DNA of 64,000 nt from Jiella flava (GCF_017349315.1 NZ_JAFMPP010000007.1:62001-126000), one strand, 5' to 3'. Numbered from the stretch's first letter, positions 9,620-19,294 are shown. Numbers and translations: made by a program. Notes: generated from the sequence alone by a model not told the origin.

Positions 9620-9905
9620 CCGAACCTCCTGTTGCCGTGAAACATGGATAAAGGTTGCTGAGCAGAATAATTGCAGTCAATATCCATTATATTATCCATA
9701 CAATTTTTTTAAGGCGGCAGGATTTATTGATTATGTTATGGCTTGATTGCATGTTTTTTTTGCACGATTTTGGCAAAAATTCTGCAAAAATGCCGAAATT
9801 TCGACGTCTTTCGCGTTTTTGCCATTTACCGCAATATTCCATACAATGTCGATTTCGTCAGGCGGCCGGCCGCGCCGGTCAAGCGGCTGTCAAGAGGCAA
9901 TGACT
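9620..9905. promoter_or_regulatory. Divergent nitB / mocR promoter region with TATCCAT repeats
   Basis: 286 bp, strikingly AT-rich compared with its surroundings. TATCCAT occurs twice on the plus strand at 9681-9687 and 9693-9699 (12-bp spacing, about one helical turn) and once inverted (ATGGATA, 9644-9650). The 10-mer TCCATACAAT occurs at 9695-9704 and again at 9838-9847, the latter close to the mocR start. MocR-type regulators commonly bind short direct repeats in such divergent regions, so these are candidate sites for the adjacent regulator. That assignment is inference; only the repeats are seen. Confidence 0.55.
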
Positions 9906-11279
9906 ATGTTGGATTGGATCCCGGAGATCCGGCGCGACGGCAAACCGCTCTATCTCGAGATCGCCGACAAGCTGGAAAGCGACATCCGGATCGGCAAATT
10001 AAAGGCCGGTGAGCGGCTTCCGCCCCAGCGCCGGCTCGCCAAACGATTGGCGATCGACTTCACGACGGTCTCCCGCGCCTATGCGGAGGCGCAAACGCGT
10101 GGCCTTGTAGACAGCCATGTCGGTCGCGGCACCTTTGTCGCACCGCCGGCGGGGCGAACCGACCGGGTCGATCCGGATCGCGCGGCGTCGGAAGACGCTA
10201 CGATGAACATGCCGCCGGAGACCCGCGATGCCGCGCTGATCGGCAAGATGCGGGCGGGGCTCGACTATGTCGGCGCCAATCTCGTGTCGCTTTTGCGCTA
10301 TCAGTCTCCGACCGGCAGTGTGAAGGACAAGATCGCCGCATCCTCCTGGCTATCGATGCGCGGCATGGTGCCGAAGCTCGAGCGGATCGCCGTCACGCCC
10401 GGCGCCCACGCGACCATGACGGCGGTGCTTTCGCTGAAGACCGAGCCGGGCGACACGGTGCTGTGCGAGGCAATCACCTATCCGGGATTTCGCGGCATCG
10501 CCAAGCTCTTGCGGCTCAACGTGGTCGGGCTGCCGATGGATGCGGCCGGGATCCGGCCCGACGCGCTCGACGCCGCCATCAGGCGCCATCGCCCGAAGAT
10601 GCTTTACGTCAATCCGACCCTGCAGAACCCGACGACGATCACCATGCCGACCGACCGCCGTCTTGCGGTGGCGGAAATCCTCAACGATCGGCAGCTGCCG
10701 GCGATCGAGGACGACGCCTACGGGTTCATCCCGCCGAAAGCGCCCGCCCCCTTGGCGGTGAGCGCGCCGGATCTGATCTGGCATATTGGCGGCTTGGCGA
10801 AATGCATCGGCGCTGGGCTGCGCCTGGCCTTTACGGTCGCTCCCAGCGGCACCGACGCCAACGCGCTCACCCAGGCGCTGCGTGCGGCGAGCGGCATGGC
10901 CTCGCCGATTTCCGTCGCCCTCGCCACCCATTGGATCGAGGATGGCACCGCTGACGGCATCCGCCGCTTTATTCGCGCCGAGAGTGCCGCGCGCCAGTCG
11001 ATGGCCGCCGATCTCCTGGCGGGGCTGGATTTCGCCGCCGACCCTTACGCCTTCAACATCTGGCTGCGCCTGCCGCCCGGCCGCTATGGCCGTGCCGACG
11101 TGATGGGCCGGCTTGCCAACCGCCATCTGGCGGCGATGCCCTCCGACTCCTTTACCGTTTTGGGTCAGCCGCAGGAGGCACTGCGGATCTGTCTCGGCGG
11201 CTCGATCACCCGCGACGAGCTCGTCGCCGATCTGCGCTTCCTCGCCAGTGCCTTGAACGCACGGGACTGGTTCTCGTAA
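9906..11279 (+). CDS. MocR-type transcriptional regulator (GntR wHTH fused to aminotransferase domain)
   Basis: Regulator of about 457 residues: a GntR winged helix-turn-helix at 1-80 (PLYLEIADKLESDIRIGKL, then RLAKRLAIDFTTVSRAYAEA and the wing GRGTFV) fused to a fold-type I PLP aminotransferase-like domain (about 110-457). Pyridoxal-phosphate residues are kept: Asn241 in QNPTT, Asp270 and Tyr272 in EDDAYG, and the Schiff-base Lys299 in GLAKC. I chose the ATG at 9906 because AGAGG lies 7 nt upstream; the frame is open further back but has no such site. Divergent from the Nit1C genes, it is the obvious candidate for their control. The effector may be an amino compound or PLP itself. Confidence 0.88.
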   Translation: MLDWIPEIRRDGKPLYLEIADKLESDIRIGKLKAGERLPPQRRLAKRLAIDFTTVSRAYAEAQTRGLVDSHVGRGTFVAPPAGRTDRVDPDRAASEDATMNMPPETRDAALIGKMRAGLDYVGANLVSLLRYQSPTGSVKDKIAASSWLSMRGMVPKLERIAVTPGAHATMTAVLSLKTEPGDTVLCEAITYPGFRGIAKLLRLNVVGLPMDAAGIRPDALDAAIRRHRPKMLYVNPTLQNPTTITMPTDRRLAVAEILNDRQLPAIEDDAYGFIPPKAPAPLAVSAPDLIWHIGGLAKCIGAGLRLAFTVAPSGTDANALTQALRAASGMASPISVALATHWIEDGTADGIRRFIRAESAARQSMAADLLAGLDFAADPYAFNIWLRLPPGRYGRADVMGRLANRHLAAMPSDSFTVLGQPQEALRICLGGSITRDELVADLRFLASALNARDWFS

Positions 11280-11323
11280 CCGCCCTCCATGGCGGGCGAC
11301 TCCGCGGAGGCGGGCCGATGTGT

Positions 11324-11553
11324 TAGAGCGCCCTGCGTCCTATCGGACGCAGAAAGGTCGCTCTCACCCTTTGAATCGACGCATCGGCCCGAAAATCGAT
11401 TCCGATTTTCGAGCCGATGCTCGAGCGCCAGAATCTCATGCGGACGCGATCGCAGAGTGATCCGAAACGATGCCTGACGTTTCGGATCACGTCATGCTGC
11501 AAAACAACGACTTCGAGCGGAATGGCGATCCGGTTCATCGCATTCCACGCTAA
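11324..11553. repeat. Intergenic hairpin repeat element, copy A (longest)
   Basis: Mosaic of four hairpins filling the gap between mocR and hyuB: 11324-11364 (stem CTGCGTCC/GGACGCAG inside AGAGCG/CGCTCT), 11381-11420 (GCATCGG.. CGAAAATCG paired with its complement), 11457-11490 (perfect 13-bp stem GTGATCCGAAACG), and 11515-11553 (AGCGGAATGGCGAT-type stem) whose right arm runs over the hyuB stop codon. The first half recurs at 48642-48745 and, inverted, at 33166-33260 and 40247-40350; the second half recurs at 34842-34943. It could also terminate the two convergent genes. Confidence 0.75.
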
Positions 11554-13337
11554 CGCCGCATGTCGTAACGCAAGCTTTGGGTCGCCTCGGCATCGACGGC
11601 AAAGCCGTAGCCGTCATCGACCGCGATCAGCGCAACGCCATAGTCGGCCTTGGCGTGCTCGGGTTTGATGAAGCCGTCCAGCACGTCGTCGAGCACCTTT
11701 TGCGGGTCGCGGTCGAGCGGGTCGCCATAGCCGCCCCCCGACGGCGAGAAATAGGAAACGACATCGCCCTTTTCGGTTCGAAGCCCCGAGAACTTCGAAT
11801 ATTCCAGCCGGATCTCCTCCGGCCGGTCGACATTGTAGATCTCCATCTTGCCGCAATAGCCGTCCTTGCCGCCGAACACGCCCCAGGGCGCATCAAGGTG
11901 GCGATCGCTTTCATGGGTCATGAATCCCGGCGTCAGATAACGCTGCGACTTCACCACCCCGGCCCCGCCGCGGAACTTGCCGGCGCCCGGCGCGGCATCG
12001 TCACGGACCTCATAGCGGTCGCAGATCAGCGGCAGATGCATGCCGAGATCTTCGAGCGGGTTGTTGCGGGTGTTGCGCATCAGCTCCTCGACCGTGTCCG
12101 GGCCGTCGGAAGCCGGGCGGCCGCCCATCGCCGCCTCGTTCACTTCAAGAAACACCCAGTAGTCGCCATTCGGCCGCACCCCCGAGAAGGCCGCGAAGGA
12201 CAGGGTCGCGGCGTTGCCGGCGGTGCAGCGTTCCGGCAGCACCGGGGCGAGCGCCTTGATCACCAGATCCGCCATCCGCTGGATCTGGCAGAACCGCGCC
12301 TCGGCGGCGGCCGGAGCCACCGGGTTGAAGATGCAGCCCTTCGGCGCGGTCACCGTGATCGGCCGGAACGAACCCTCGTTCTGCGGAATGTACTCCGCAT
12401 TGGTATAGGTATCGAGCAGCATCGCCCGGAAGACGAAGAAGGCCGCGACCTTGGTCGAGCCCTCAAAGGGAACGTTGAAGGCCGTCGGCACCTGCGGCGA
12501 CGAGCCGGTGAGATCGACCTCGACCCCGTCGCCTCGGATCTTCACGGTCACTTTGATCGGCAGCGTCTTGTCGCGGCTGCGGCCATCGTCGTCGAGAAAG
12601 CCCTCGGCGGTATAGTCACCGTCAGGGATCTTGGCGATCTCCCGGCGCATCATCGTCTCGGTGTAGTCCATCAACTGATGGGTGGCCTGGATCACCGTGT
12701 CCTTGCCATAGGTCTTGAGCAACTCTTCGAAGCGCCGCACGCCGAGCTCGGCCGAAGCGATCTGGGCTTCGAGATCGCCCATCACCAAGCTCGGAACGCG
12801 GGTGTTGTCGCGGATATACTTCCACAGGGCTTCGTTGCGGGTTCCGGCCGTGAACAGCTTCACGCCATCGAGCAGCATGCCCTCGGCGAACATGTCCGGC
12901 ACATCGATGATCAGACCCGGCGTCGCCGCGCCGATATCGACGTGATGGGCGGTGTTGGCCGAAAAACCGACCAGTTCGCCCTCGTGAAACACCGGCATCA
13001 CGATGGCGATGTCCGGCGAGTGACTGGCGCCCTTATAGGGGTGATTGTGGATGACGCAGTCGCCCGGCTGCCAGGCATCGAGCGGCACCGTCTGCTCGAT
13101 GCCGCGCAGATAGCCCGGCAAGGAGCCGATATGCATCGGCGTTGAATCCGACTCGCACAGCGTGTTGTAGCCGGTGTCGAACAGCCCGGCGCCGAGGTCC
13201 TGGCTCTCGCGGATGATCGAGGAATAGCTCATCCGGTAAAGCACGTTGCCCATCTGCTCGGCGATCGAGTGCAACGCACCGCCGACGACCTGCAAGGTAA
13301 TCGGATCGAGTTCCGTGGTCATGGCGCTCTCCTTCAA
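11550..13337 (-). CDS. hyuB: Hydantoinase B/oxoprolinase family protein
   Basis: HyuB-type subunit of an ATP-dependent cyclic-amide hydrolase, 595 residues, the usual length. Together with HyuA this family opens hydantoins, 5-oxoproline or lactams such as caprolactam, or in other branches carboxylates ketones. Seen: the N-terminal Hydantoinase_B pattern DPITLQVVGGALHSIAEQMG and the downstream VIHNHPYKGASHSPDIAI and NTAHHVDIGA segments with the metal-site-type histidines and aspartates. The start overlaps the hyuA stop by 4 nt, so the subunits are translationally coupled. Last gene of the 12-kb operon. Substrate is inferred only by family. Confidence 0.92.
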   Translation of the reverse strand: MKESAMTTELDPITLQVVGGALHSIAEQMGNVLYRMSYSSIIRESQDLGAGLFDTGYNTLCESDSTPMHIGSLPGYLRGIEQTVPLDAWQPGDCVIHNHPYKGASHSPDIAIVMPVFHEGELVGFSANTAHHVDIGAATPGLIIDVPDMFAEGMLLDGVKLFTAGTRNEALWKYIRDNTRVPSLVMGDLEAQIASAELGVRRFEELLKTYGKDTVIQATHQLMDYTETMMRREIAKIPDGDYTAEGFLDDDGRSRDKTLPIKVTVKIRGDGVEVDLTGSSPQVPTAFNVPFEGSTKVAAFFVFRAMLLDTYTNAEYIPQNEGSFRPITVTAPKGCIFNPVAPAAAEARFCQIQRMADLVIKALAPVLPERCTAGNAATLSFAAFSGVRPNGDYWVFLEVNEAAMGGRPASDGPDTVEELMRNTRNNPLEDLGMHLPLICDRYEVRDDAAPGAGKFRGGAGVVKSQRYLTPGFMTHESDRHLDAPWGVFGGKDGYCGKMEIYNVDRPEEIRLEYSKFSGLRTEKGDVVSYFSPSGGGYGDPLDRDPQKVLDDVLDGFIKPEHAKADYGVALIAVDDGYGFAVDAEATQSLRYDMRR

Positions 13338-15418
13338 ACGCGGGTGATGCGGATGTCGCCATGGGCGAGCACGGTGGCGAGAAATCCGGGGGGCACCAAG
13401 GTCGTGGAATTGTGCTGGGTGATCAGAGCCGGACCGGCGACGGTATCACGGGCCAAGAGCTTGGTGCGGTCATACCTTGGCGTATCGACAGGCACCCCGT
13501 CCTCGAAGACGGTCTTGCGCACATGCAGCAGCGCGTCGTCGGGATTGGCCCGCCCGCCTTCGGCAAGACTGGGCAGCCGCAGCGGCTCGACGGCGGCGCT
13601 GGCGACGACGCGCAAGGTGACGCCCTCGGTCACCTGATCGCGGAAGGCGTGGCCGTATTGCTGTTTGTGAACGTCGAAAAAGTTGTCGATGACGACCTTG
13701 ACGTTGTCCTCGCGCAGCGGTTCGGCCGGCATTTCGGCCCGCAGCTCGAAGCCTTGGCCGACATAGCGGCACTCCATGATCTTGCGGAAGCGGCGATCGG
13801 CAACAGCGATGCCGTCGGCGTCGAGCTGCGCGTTCGCCTCGGCGATCAGCTCGTCGGCGACCGCGTTGATCTTGGCGAAAGTCTCGGCGTCGGCGCTGTT
13901 TAGCATGGCAACGACCGAGCGCGTGTACTCATACTGCAAATCGGTGACGAGCAGGCCCATTGCGGCGGTGATGCCCGGCTGCAGCGGCGAGACGACGTCC
14001 TTGGCGTGGATCATCTCGCCGAGCGCCACCGAATGCAGCGGCCCGGCGCCGCCGAAGCCCATCAGCGTGAACGAACGCGGATCGATGCCCTTGGCGACGG
14101 AGTTGGCATTGATCGCCAGCGCCATGTTGTTGTTGATGATCTTCAAGATGCCGAGCGCGGCGGTGGTCACGTCCATGCCGAGTGGGCCGGCGATGTGTTC
14201 GGCGATCGCAGCCTTGGAGCGCTCGGGATCGATGCTGAGATCGCCGCCGAGGAAGTGTTCGGGATCGAGGCGGCCGAGCACCACCTGGGCATCGGTCACC
14301 GTCGGCTCGGTGCCGCCGCGGCCGTAGCAGGCCGGTCCCGGCGAAGCCCCGGCCGAGCGCGGGCCGACGCGGAAAGCGCCGCCCGGATCGATATAGGCGA
14401 TCGATCCGCCGCCGGCGCCGATCGCATCGATGTCGATCATCGGCACCAGGACCGGCAGGCCGGCGACCTCGGTGTCGCGCGGGTTCTTGATCCGCTGCTC
14501 GCCATTCTGAATGACCGAGATGTCGGCCGAGGTGCCGCCGATATCGATGGTGATGACATTGCCGGTGTCGCAATGGCCACCGGTCCAGCGCCCGCCGATG
14601 ACGCCGCCGGCCGGGCCCGACAGAAGCAGGCCGATCGGCTGCTCGGAGGATTTTGCGACCGTCGAGATGCCGCCGTTCGACTGCATGATGCGGACCATCG
14701 CGGTGACGCCGTTGTCCCGCAGCCGGCCCTCGAGGCGTTTGAGATAGAGCGCCGTCTTCGGCCCGATGTAAGCGTTCATCGCGGTCGAGGAGAAGCGCTC
14801 ATATTCGCGGATGACGTTCACCACTTCGAGCGAGGTGCAGAGATAGGCGTCCGGCAGCACCTCCCGGACGATCGCCTTGGCGCGCTGCTCGTGGGCGTCG
14901 TTGAGGAAGGAGAAGAGAAAGCCGATGATGATCGCGTCGATGCCGCGCTTCTTGAACAGCTCGGCCGCCGCGCGCACCTCGTCCTCGTTAAGCGCAACCT
15001 CGACGCTGCCGTCCGGCGGCATGATGCGCTCGGTGATCGCGATGCGGTTGCGCCGCTTGACCAGCGGCTTCGACTGCCAGGGCACGTCGAACTGCAGCGA
15101 GAAATTATGCGGCCGCTTGTGCCGCGCCATGTGCAGGATGTCGCGAAAGCCTTTGGTCGTCAGCATGCCGACCTCGGCGCCATTGCGCTCGATCACCATG
15201 TTGGTGGCGACCGTCGTGCCGTGGAAGAGAATGTCGATCTCACCCGGCTCGACGCCCGCTGCTCGGCAGACCTGCAGCACGCCGGCGACGACGCCCTCGG
15301 ACTGATCATGGATCGTCGACGGTACCTTGGTGACGACGACTTCCTGCTCTCCGTTGCGGGTGCGCTCCAACACCACATCGGTGAAGGTGCCCCCGACGTC
15401 TACGCCCACTCTGATCAT
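13334..15418 (-). CDS. hyuA: Hydantoinase A/oxoprolinase family protein
   Basis: HyuA-type ATP-binding subunit, 694 residues. The N-terminus GVDVGGTFTDVVLE is the Hydant_A_N phosphate-1 motif, and TIDIGGTSADISVI near residue 290 is the second phosphate-binding motif of the actin-like ATPase core; the C-terminal third (CRYVGQGFEL) is the small beta-rich domain of the family. It pairs with HyuB (4-nt overlap) and sits 36 bp after the amidase. In characterised relatives it drives ring opening with ATP. Substrate not known; the surrounding amidase, SDRs and importer suggest an amide or lactam catabolic route. Confidence 0.92.
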   Translation of the reverse strand: MIRVGVDVGGTFTDVVLERTRNGEQEVVVTKVPSTIHDQSEGVVAGVLQVCRAAGVEPGEIDILFHGTTVATNMVIERNGAEVGMLTTKGFRDILHMARHKRPHNFSLQFDVPWQSKPLVKRRNRIAITERIMPPDGSVEVALNEDEVRAAAELFKKRGIDAIIIGFLFSFLNDAHEQRAKAIVREVLPDAYLCTSLEVVNVIREYERFSSTAMNAYIGPKTALYLKRLEGRLRDNGVTAMVRIMQSNGGISTVAKSSEQPIGLLLSGPAGGVIGGRWTGGHCDTGNVITIDIGGTSADISVIQNGEQRIKNPRDTEVAGLPVLVPMIDIDAIGAGGGSIAYIDPGGAFRVGPRSAGASPGPACYGRGGTEPTVTDAQVVLGRLDPEHFLGGDLSIDPERSKAAIAEHIAGPLGMDVTTAALGILKIINNNMALAINANSVAKGIDPRSFTLMGFGGAGPLHSVALGEMIHAKDVVSPLQPGITAAMGLLVTDLQYEYTRSVVAMLNSADAETFAKINAVADELIAEANAQLDADGIAVADRRFRKIMECRYVGQGFELRAEMPAEPLREDNVKVVIDNFFDVHKQQYGHAFRDQVTEGVTLRVVASAAVEPLRLPSLAEGGRANPDDALLHVRKTVFEDGVPVDTPRYDRTKLLARDTVAGPALITQHNSTTLVPPGFLATVLAHGDIRITRV

Positions 15419-15454
15419 CGTTCGCCCGTTCCCATTGCAATGGTCATGAATGTC

Positions 15455-16825
15455 TCAAGCCTCGCCGCGAATTGCCGCCTCGGCCGCAAGGCCGAAGCCA
15501 AGGAGGCGCTCGTCCTCGCCGCCATTGGCCGCGAGAAGAAAACTGGTCGGCATACCGGCCGTGCCGGTCCCGTTGGGGACCGCAAGCCCCGGCAGGTTGA
15601 GGAAATTGCCGATCGCTGTGTTGCGCAGCGTCTTTAGATTGACGCGATGAAACAGCGCATCGTCGGCTTCGAGCGGCGCGATCGCCGGTGCGACATGCGG
15701 CGTCGTCGGCATCGCCACGAGCGCGCCGTCAAGCTGCCGCCGCAGCGCCGCAATGCCCTGTGCGCGCGCCCGCTGCAAGGTGATCAGATCGGCCGCGCGC
15801 ATCGCCGCGCCGCCCTTGATCCGCGCGACCACCCGGCGGTCGATGCGGGTGACGTCTGGCCCGTCGACCTGGTCGCGATGCTCGACATAGGCCTCGGCGG
15901 CGGTGATCGTGCCGAACTCGGCGGCCAGCCGCGCGGCTTCGTCGAGTGGTTTGAGCGGCGCAGTGACGATTTTTGCGCCGCCCTGCTCCAGCCGTCGAAG
16001 GCTTGCCTCGAAATTCTCCGCCACCGCCGGTTCGAGATCGGCACAGACAATGCCGTTCGCAACGACGACGGTCAGTCCGCTCAGAGCTCGCCGGCAAATC
16101 GGCGTCGCGACGGCGCCGCGCAAAACGATGTCGAGGCCGACGCAGTCCGCCACCGAGCGCGCCAGCGGCCCGACCGTGTCGAGGCTCCGGGACAGCGCGA
16201 AGACGCCGCGCTTATCGATCCGCCCCTCGGACGACTTGTAGCCGACGAGGCCGTTAAAGGCCGCCGGGACCCGCACCGAGCCGCCGGTATCGGTGCCGAT
16301 GGCGCAGGCGGCAAGCCCCGCCGCCACCGCCACCGCCGAGCCGGACGAGGAGCCGCCCGGCACTCGCGGCGTTTGGGGATCGTGCGGATTGATCGGCGTG
16401 CCGAAATGCGGATTGAGGCCGAGGCCGGAATAGGCAAATTCCGATAAATTCACCTTGCCGAGACAGACCATCCCGGCCGCCGCGGCATGGGCCGCGATCG
16501 GCGCGTCGGCTGCTGCCGGCGGCGCATGGCGATAAAGCGCAGAGGCGGCGGTGGTCGGCTCGCCGGCGAGATCGATGAGATCCTTCCAGGCGATCGGCAC
16601 ACCGTCGAGGCATGAGGCGGGCGTTCCGGCGCCAATCCGCTGCTCGGCTGCCGCCGCCTCGGCCAAGGCACGCTGGCGTGTGATCGCCAGGAAGACCGGC
16701 GAAGTCTGCGCCTCGATCCGCGACAGGTAGAATTCGCTCAGCGCTACCGGGCTCGCCTGCCCGGCCGCAAAGGCTTGCGCAATCGCCATCGCCGGCATGG
16801 CGGCAAGTTGCTCCAGCGCGATCAT
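15455..16825 (-). CDS. Amidase signature family hydrolase
   Basis: Amidase of about 456 residues hydrolysing a linear amide to acid and ammonia or amine. The Ser-cisSer-Lys triad is complete: Lys81 in IAWKDLID, cis-Ser159 in PGGSSSGSA, and nucleophile Ser183 in DTGGSVRVPA. I chose the ATG at 16825 because AGGGG lies 8 nt upstream and the family begins near here; ATGs at 16843 and 16870 are in frame, the last overlapping the ATPase gene. It is closest in feel to AtzF/GatA-like amidases, but the substrate cannot be read from sequence. It lies between the ATPase and hyuA in the same operon. Confidence 0.9.
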   Translation of the reverse strand: MIALEQLAAMPAMAIAQAFAAGQASPVALSEFYLSRIEAQTSPVFLAITRQRALAEAAAAEQRIGAGTPASCLDGVPIAWKDLIDLAGEPTTAASALYRHAPPAAADAPIAAHAAAAGMVCLGKVNLSEFAYSGLGLNPHFGTPINPHDPQTPRVPGGSSSGSAVAVAAGLAACAIGTDTGGSVRVPAAFNGLVGYKSSEGRIDKRGVFALSRSLDTVGPLARSVADCVGLDIVLRGAVATPICRRALSGLTVVVANGIVCADLEPAVAENFEASLRRLEQGGAKIVTAPLKPLDEAARLAAEFGTITAAEAYVEHRDQVDGPDVTRIDRRVVARIKGGAAMRAADLITLQRARAQGIAALRRQLDGALVAMPTTPHVAPAIAPLEADDALFHRVNLKTLRNTAIGNFLNLPGLAVPNGTGTAGMPTSFLLAANGGEDERLLGFGLAAEAAIRGEA

Positions 16826-16859
16826 CGATGGCGCCCCTGCCATGAACCGATGCCGCCAC

Positions 16860-17969
16860 TCATGCCGCATCCGCCACGATCGTCACCCGGTCGGGCCGCC
16901 AGCTGAGATGAACCGGCGTGCCGGGCGCAATCCCCCGGCCGGAGAGCATCTCCCGGTGGGTTTCGAGCCGCACCTCAAGCGCGTCGTCGAGCCGGACGGA
17001 AACGTAGACGACCTGTCCGACCGGGTCGAGCGCGGTGCAGGTGCCGTCGACGCCGGCCATGTCCTGGCGCTCGGCGCCCCCCACCGCTTCGATACCGACA
17101 TATTCCGACGGCACCACGGCATAGGCCGCGTGGCCGGTGACCGTTTTGCCTCGATCGAAGGTCGGCAGACCTGACAAGGGGCCGAAGCGGGTCGCAATCA
17201 CCGCCCGGTCGGCGGCCGCTTCCGCCAGCGTTCCGTCGATGATGTTGTTGCGGCCGATGAAACGGGCGACGAACGGGCTTTGCGGCCGGGTGTAAAGCTC
17301 GAATGGCGCCGAGATCTGCTCGACCTTGCCGGCATTCATGACCACCACCCGATCGCCCATGCTGAGTGCCTCGGACTGGGCGTGGGTGACGAAGACGAAG
17401 GTCAGACCGAGATTGCGCTGGAGGAGCTTCAGCTCCTCTTGGATCGACTTTCGCAAATTGGCGTCGAGCGCGCCCAGGGGTTCGTCGAGCAACAGGATAT
17501 CCGGCTCGGTGACAAGGCCGCGCGCGAGCGCCAGCCGCTGCTTCTGACCGCCCGCAAGCGCGCCTTCCTTCGCGCCGGCGACCGATCCAAGCTCCAGCTT
17601 GTCGATGATCGCATCGACCCGCCGCTTGATCTCGGCGGACGGCAGCTTGCGCACCCTCAGGCCGAAAGCGACGTTCTCCCACACCGTCATATGCGGGAAG
17701 ATCGCGTAGTTCTGGAAAATCGTCGCGGTCGGCCGCTTTTCTGCCGGCACATCGGTGAAGTTGCGATTACGGATCAACAGATCACCGGAGCTGATGCTCT
17801 CCAGCCCGGCGATCATCCGCAACGTCGTGGTCTTGCCGCAACCCGAAGGACCGACAAAGGAGATGAACTCTCCGCGCTTGACCCTGAGATCGAAGCCCTC
17901 CACGGCAACGGTGCCGCCAGGATAGACCTTGCGCAGCTGAACGAGTTCGAGATCGATATCGGCGGCCAT
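16860..17969 (-). CDS. ABC importer ATPase, PotA/UgpC type (first of two; LAGGQ signature)
   Basis: Nucleotide-binding subunit of the polyamine-type importer, about 369 residues with a C-terminal TOBE-like regulatory domain. Numbered from the ATG at 17969 (GAGGAG upstream): Walker A GPSGCGKT at 40-47, Q-loop Gln86, Walker B ILLLDEP ending Asp162-Glu163, H-loop His196 in VTHAQ. The ABC signature reads LAGGQ (138-142) instead of LSGGQ, so the conserved serine is missing. The operon has a second ATPase at 22586-23689 with the complementary defect. It is separated from the other transporter genes by the binding-protein gene. Confidence 0.92.
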   Translation of the reverse strand: MAADIDLELVQLRKVYPGGTVAVEGFDLRVKRGEFISFVGPSGCGKTTTLRMIAGLESISSGDLLIRNRNFTDVPAEKRPTATIFQNYAIFPHMTVWENVAFGLRVRKLPSAEIKRRVDAIIDKLELGSVAGAKEGALAGGQKQRLALARGLVTEPDILLLDEPLGALDANLRKSIQEELKLLQRNLGLTFVFVTHAQSEALSMGDRVVVMNAGKVEQISAPFELYTRPQSPFVARFIGRNNIIDGTLAEAAADRAVIATRFGPLSGLPTFDRGKTVTGHAAYAVVPSEYVGIEAVGGAERQDMAGVDGTCTALDPVGQVVYVSVRLDDALEVRLETHREMLSGRGIAPGTPVHLSWRPDRVTIVADAA

Positions 17970-18039
17970 CGGCGCCCACTCCTCGCAGGAATTACGCCGA
18001 GCACGGACCTCGCCCGCGCTCGGCATCGGCTCGCGCCGC

Positions 18040-19251
18040 TCAGGCGTTGAGGAACTCGTCCCAGCGCTGGATCAGATGGTCGTATTCGTCCGGCCACTGG
18101 TGCCAGTAGGCGACCTTCGAGGCACGCTCTTCAAGACTGCCGCCGTCGCGCAGGTCGCCAGGATTAATGCCGCGCTCGGGCTTTCCAGCCCAGGGCTTGC
18201 CCTCGTACCAGAAGGCGTATTTCTCCGGCGCCATCACCTTCTCGATGTTGGTCGTCGGCGAGTAGTAGCCCTGCTCCGACACGGTGATGCCCGGCGAGCC
18301 GGACAGCCAGTAATTGGCGTAGGCCTTCACGGCGTCGGCATTGGACGAATTGGCCAGCAGCGCAATACCGATCGACCAGGCGCGATAGCCTTCCTTCGGC
18401 ACAGCGTAGCTGCATTTCGTGCCCTGCGCCTTCACCGCCATCACCGCCGGCTGCCAGGCGTCGGCGATGATCATTTCCCCGGAGGAGAGTAGATTGACGA
18501 GCTCGCCGAAGTCTCCCCATAGCGCGCGGAACTGGCCGCCCTTTTTCTTGGAGACAAGGAATTTGGTGGCTTCGTCGATATCCTTGGTGCTGGGATTGCC
18601 GGGGTTCTTCACGTCGAGCAGGCCGAGCGAGTTCATCGCCAGGATGGCTTCACCGAAGGCGATCAGCGGATCGACATTGAGGCCGGTTTTGCCCTTGAAC
18701 TTGTCGTCGAAAATCGCCGTCCAGGTGTTGGCCTCTTCGGCGCTGACGAGGTCCGGCCGATAGCCGACGGAATCGAAGTTGAAGACGGTCGGCACCATCC
18801 ACAGCTCGGTCTTGGCGTCGTCGGCCCAGATCTGGCCGGAAATCTGCGCCTTGGGCGCGAGCTTCGGATCGGTCGTGGTGAAGATCGGTCGGATGCCCGC
18901 CCAGTTGGGAATATCGGCCGTGGCGATCGGAACGATCGTCTTGGTCTCGGTCATCGCCGGCAGACGCTCGCCGATCGTCTCCCAGCAATCGTAGGCGGTG
19001 GAGCCCGAAAGAAGTTCGGTCTGAGTGTTGGGAAAGATGTCGGCCTTGCCCGACACTGAACCCACGCCCGACTTTTTCTTGAAGTCGTTCAGGATGCGCT
19101 CCTGCACCGTGACCGACAGGCCGACGGTGCGCAGCTGTTCGCTGGACAGATCCGCGGCGAAGAGCTGTTGCGGCCGCATCAAAGCGGCGGATCCGGCCAG
19201 CATGCCGGCCCCTGCCATGAACCGGCGACGATTGGTATAAAATCTACTCAT
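18040..19251 (-). CDS. ABC transporter substrate-binding protein, spermidine/putrescine (PotD) type
   Basis: Periplasmic binding protein, 403 residues, of the PotD-like extracellular family. The N-terminus has a Tat motif, NRRRFMAG, followed by a hydrophobic stretch and a cleavage site near LFA-AD, so it is probably exported folded. The C-terminal block AFWYEGKPWAG is shared with the second binding protein at 25067-26287, so the two are paralogues. A 7-bp GCCGAGC/GCTCGGC hairpin (17996-18024) follows the gene before the ATPase. The ligand is unknown; the family takes polyamines, amino-acid-like compounds and other small cations or zwitterions. Confidence 0.92.
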   Translation of the reverse strand: MSRFYTNRRRFMAGAGMLAGSAALMRPQQLFAADLSSEQLRTVGLSVTVQERILNDFKKKSGVGSVSGKADIFPNTQTELLSGSTAYDCWETIGERLPAMTETKTIVPIATADIPNWAGIRPIFTTTDPKLAPKAQISGQIWADDAKTELWMVPTVFNFDSVGYRPDLVSAEEANTWTAIFDDKFKGKTGLNVDPLIAFGEAILAMNSLGLLDVKNPGNPSTKDIDEATKFLVSKKKGGQFRALWGDFGELVNLLSSGEMIIADAWQPAVMAVKAQGTKCSYAVPKEGYRAWSIGIALLANSSNADAVKAYANYWLSGSPGITVSEQGYYSPTTNIEKVMAPEKYAFWYEGKPWAGKPERGINPGDLRDGGSLEERASKVAYWHQWPDEYDHLIQRWDEFLNA

Positions 19252-19294
19252 GTCCAGCCTCCTGGTTGCCTTCGAGACATTTCCGCGACGCGCT

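Noticed and set aside
14006-15637. Long plus-strand open frame antisense to hyuA
   Set aside because: Shadow of hyuA; no motif.
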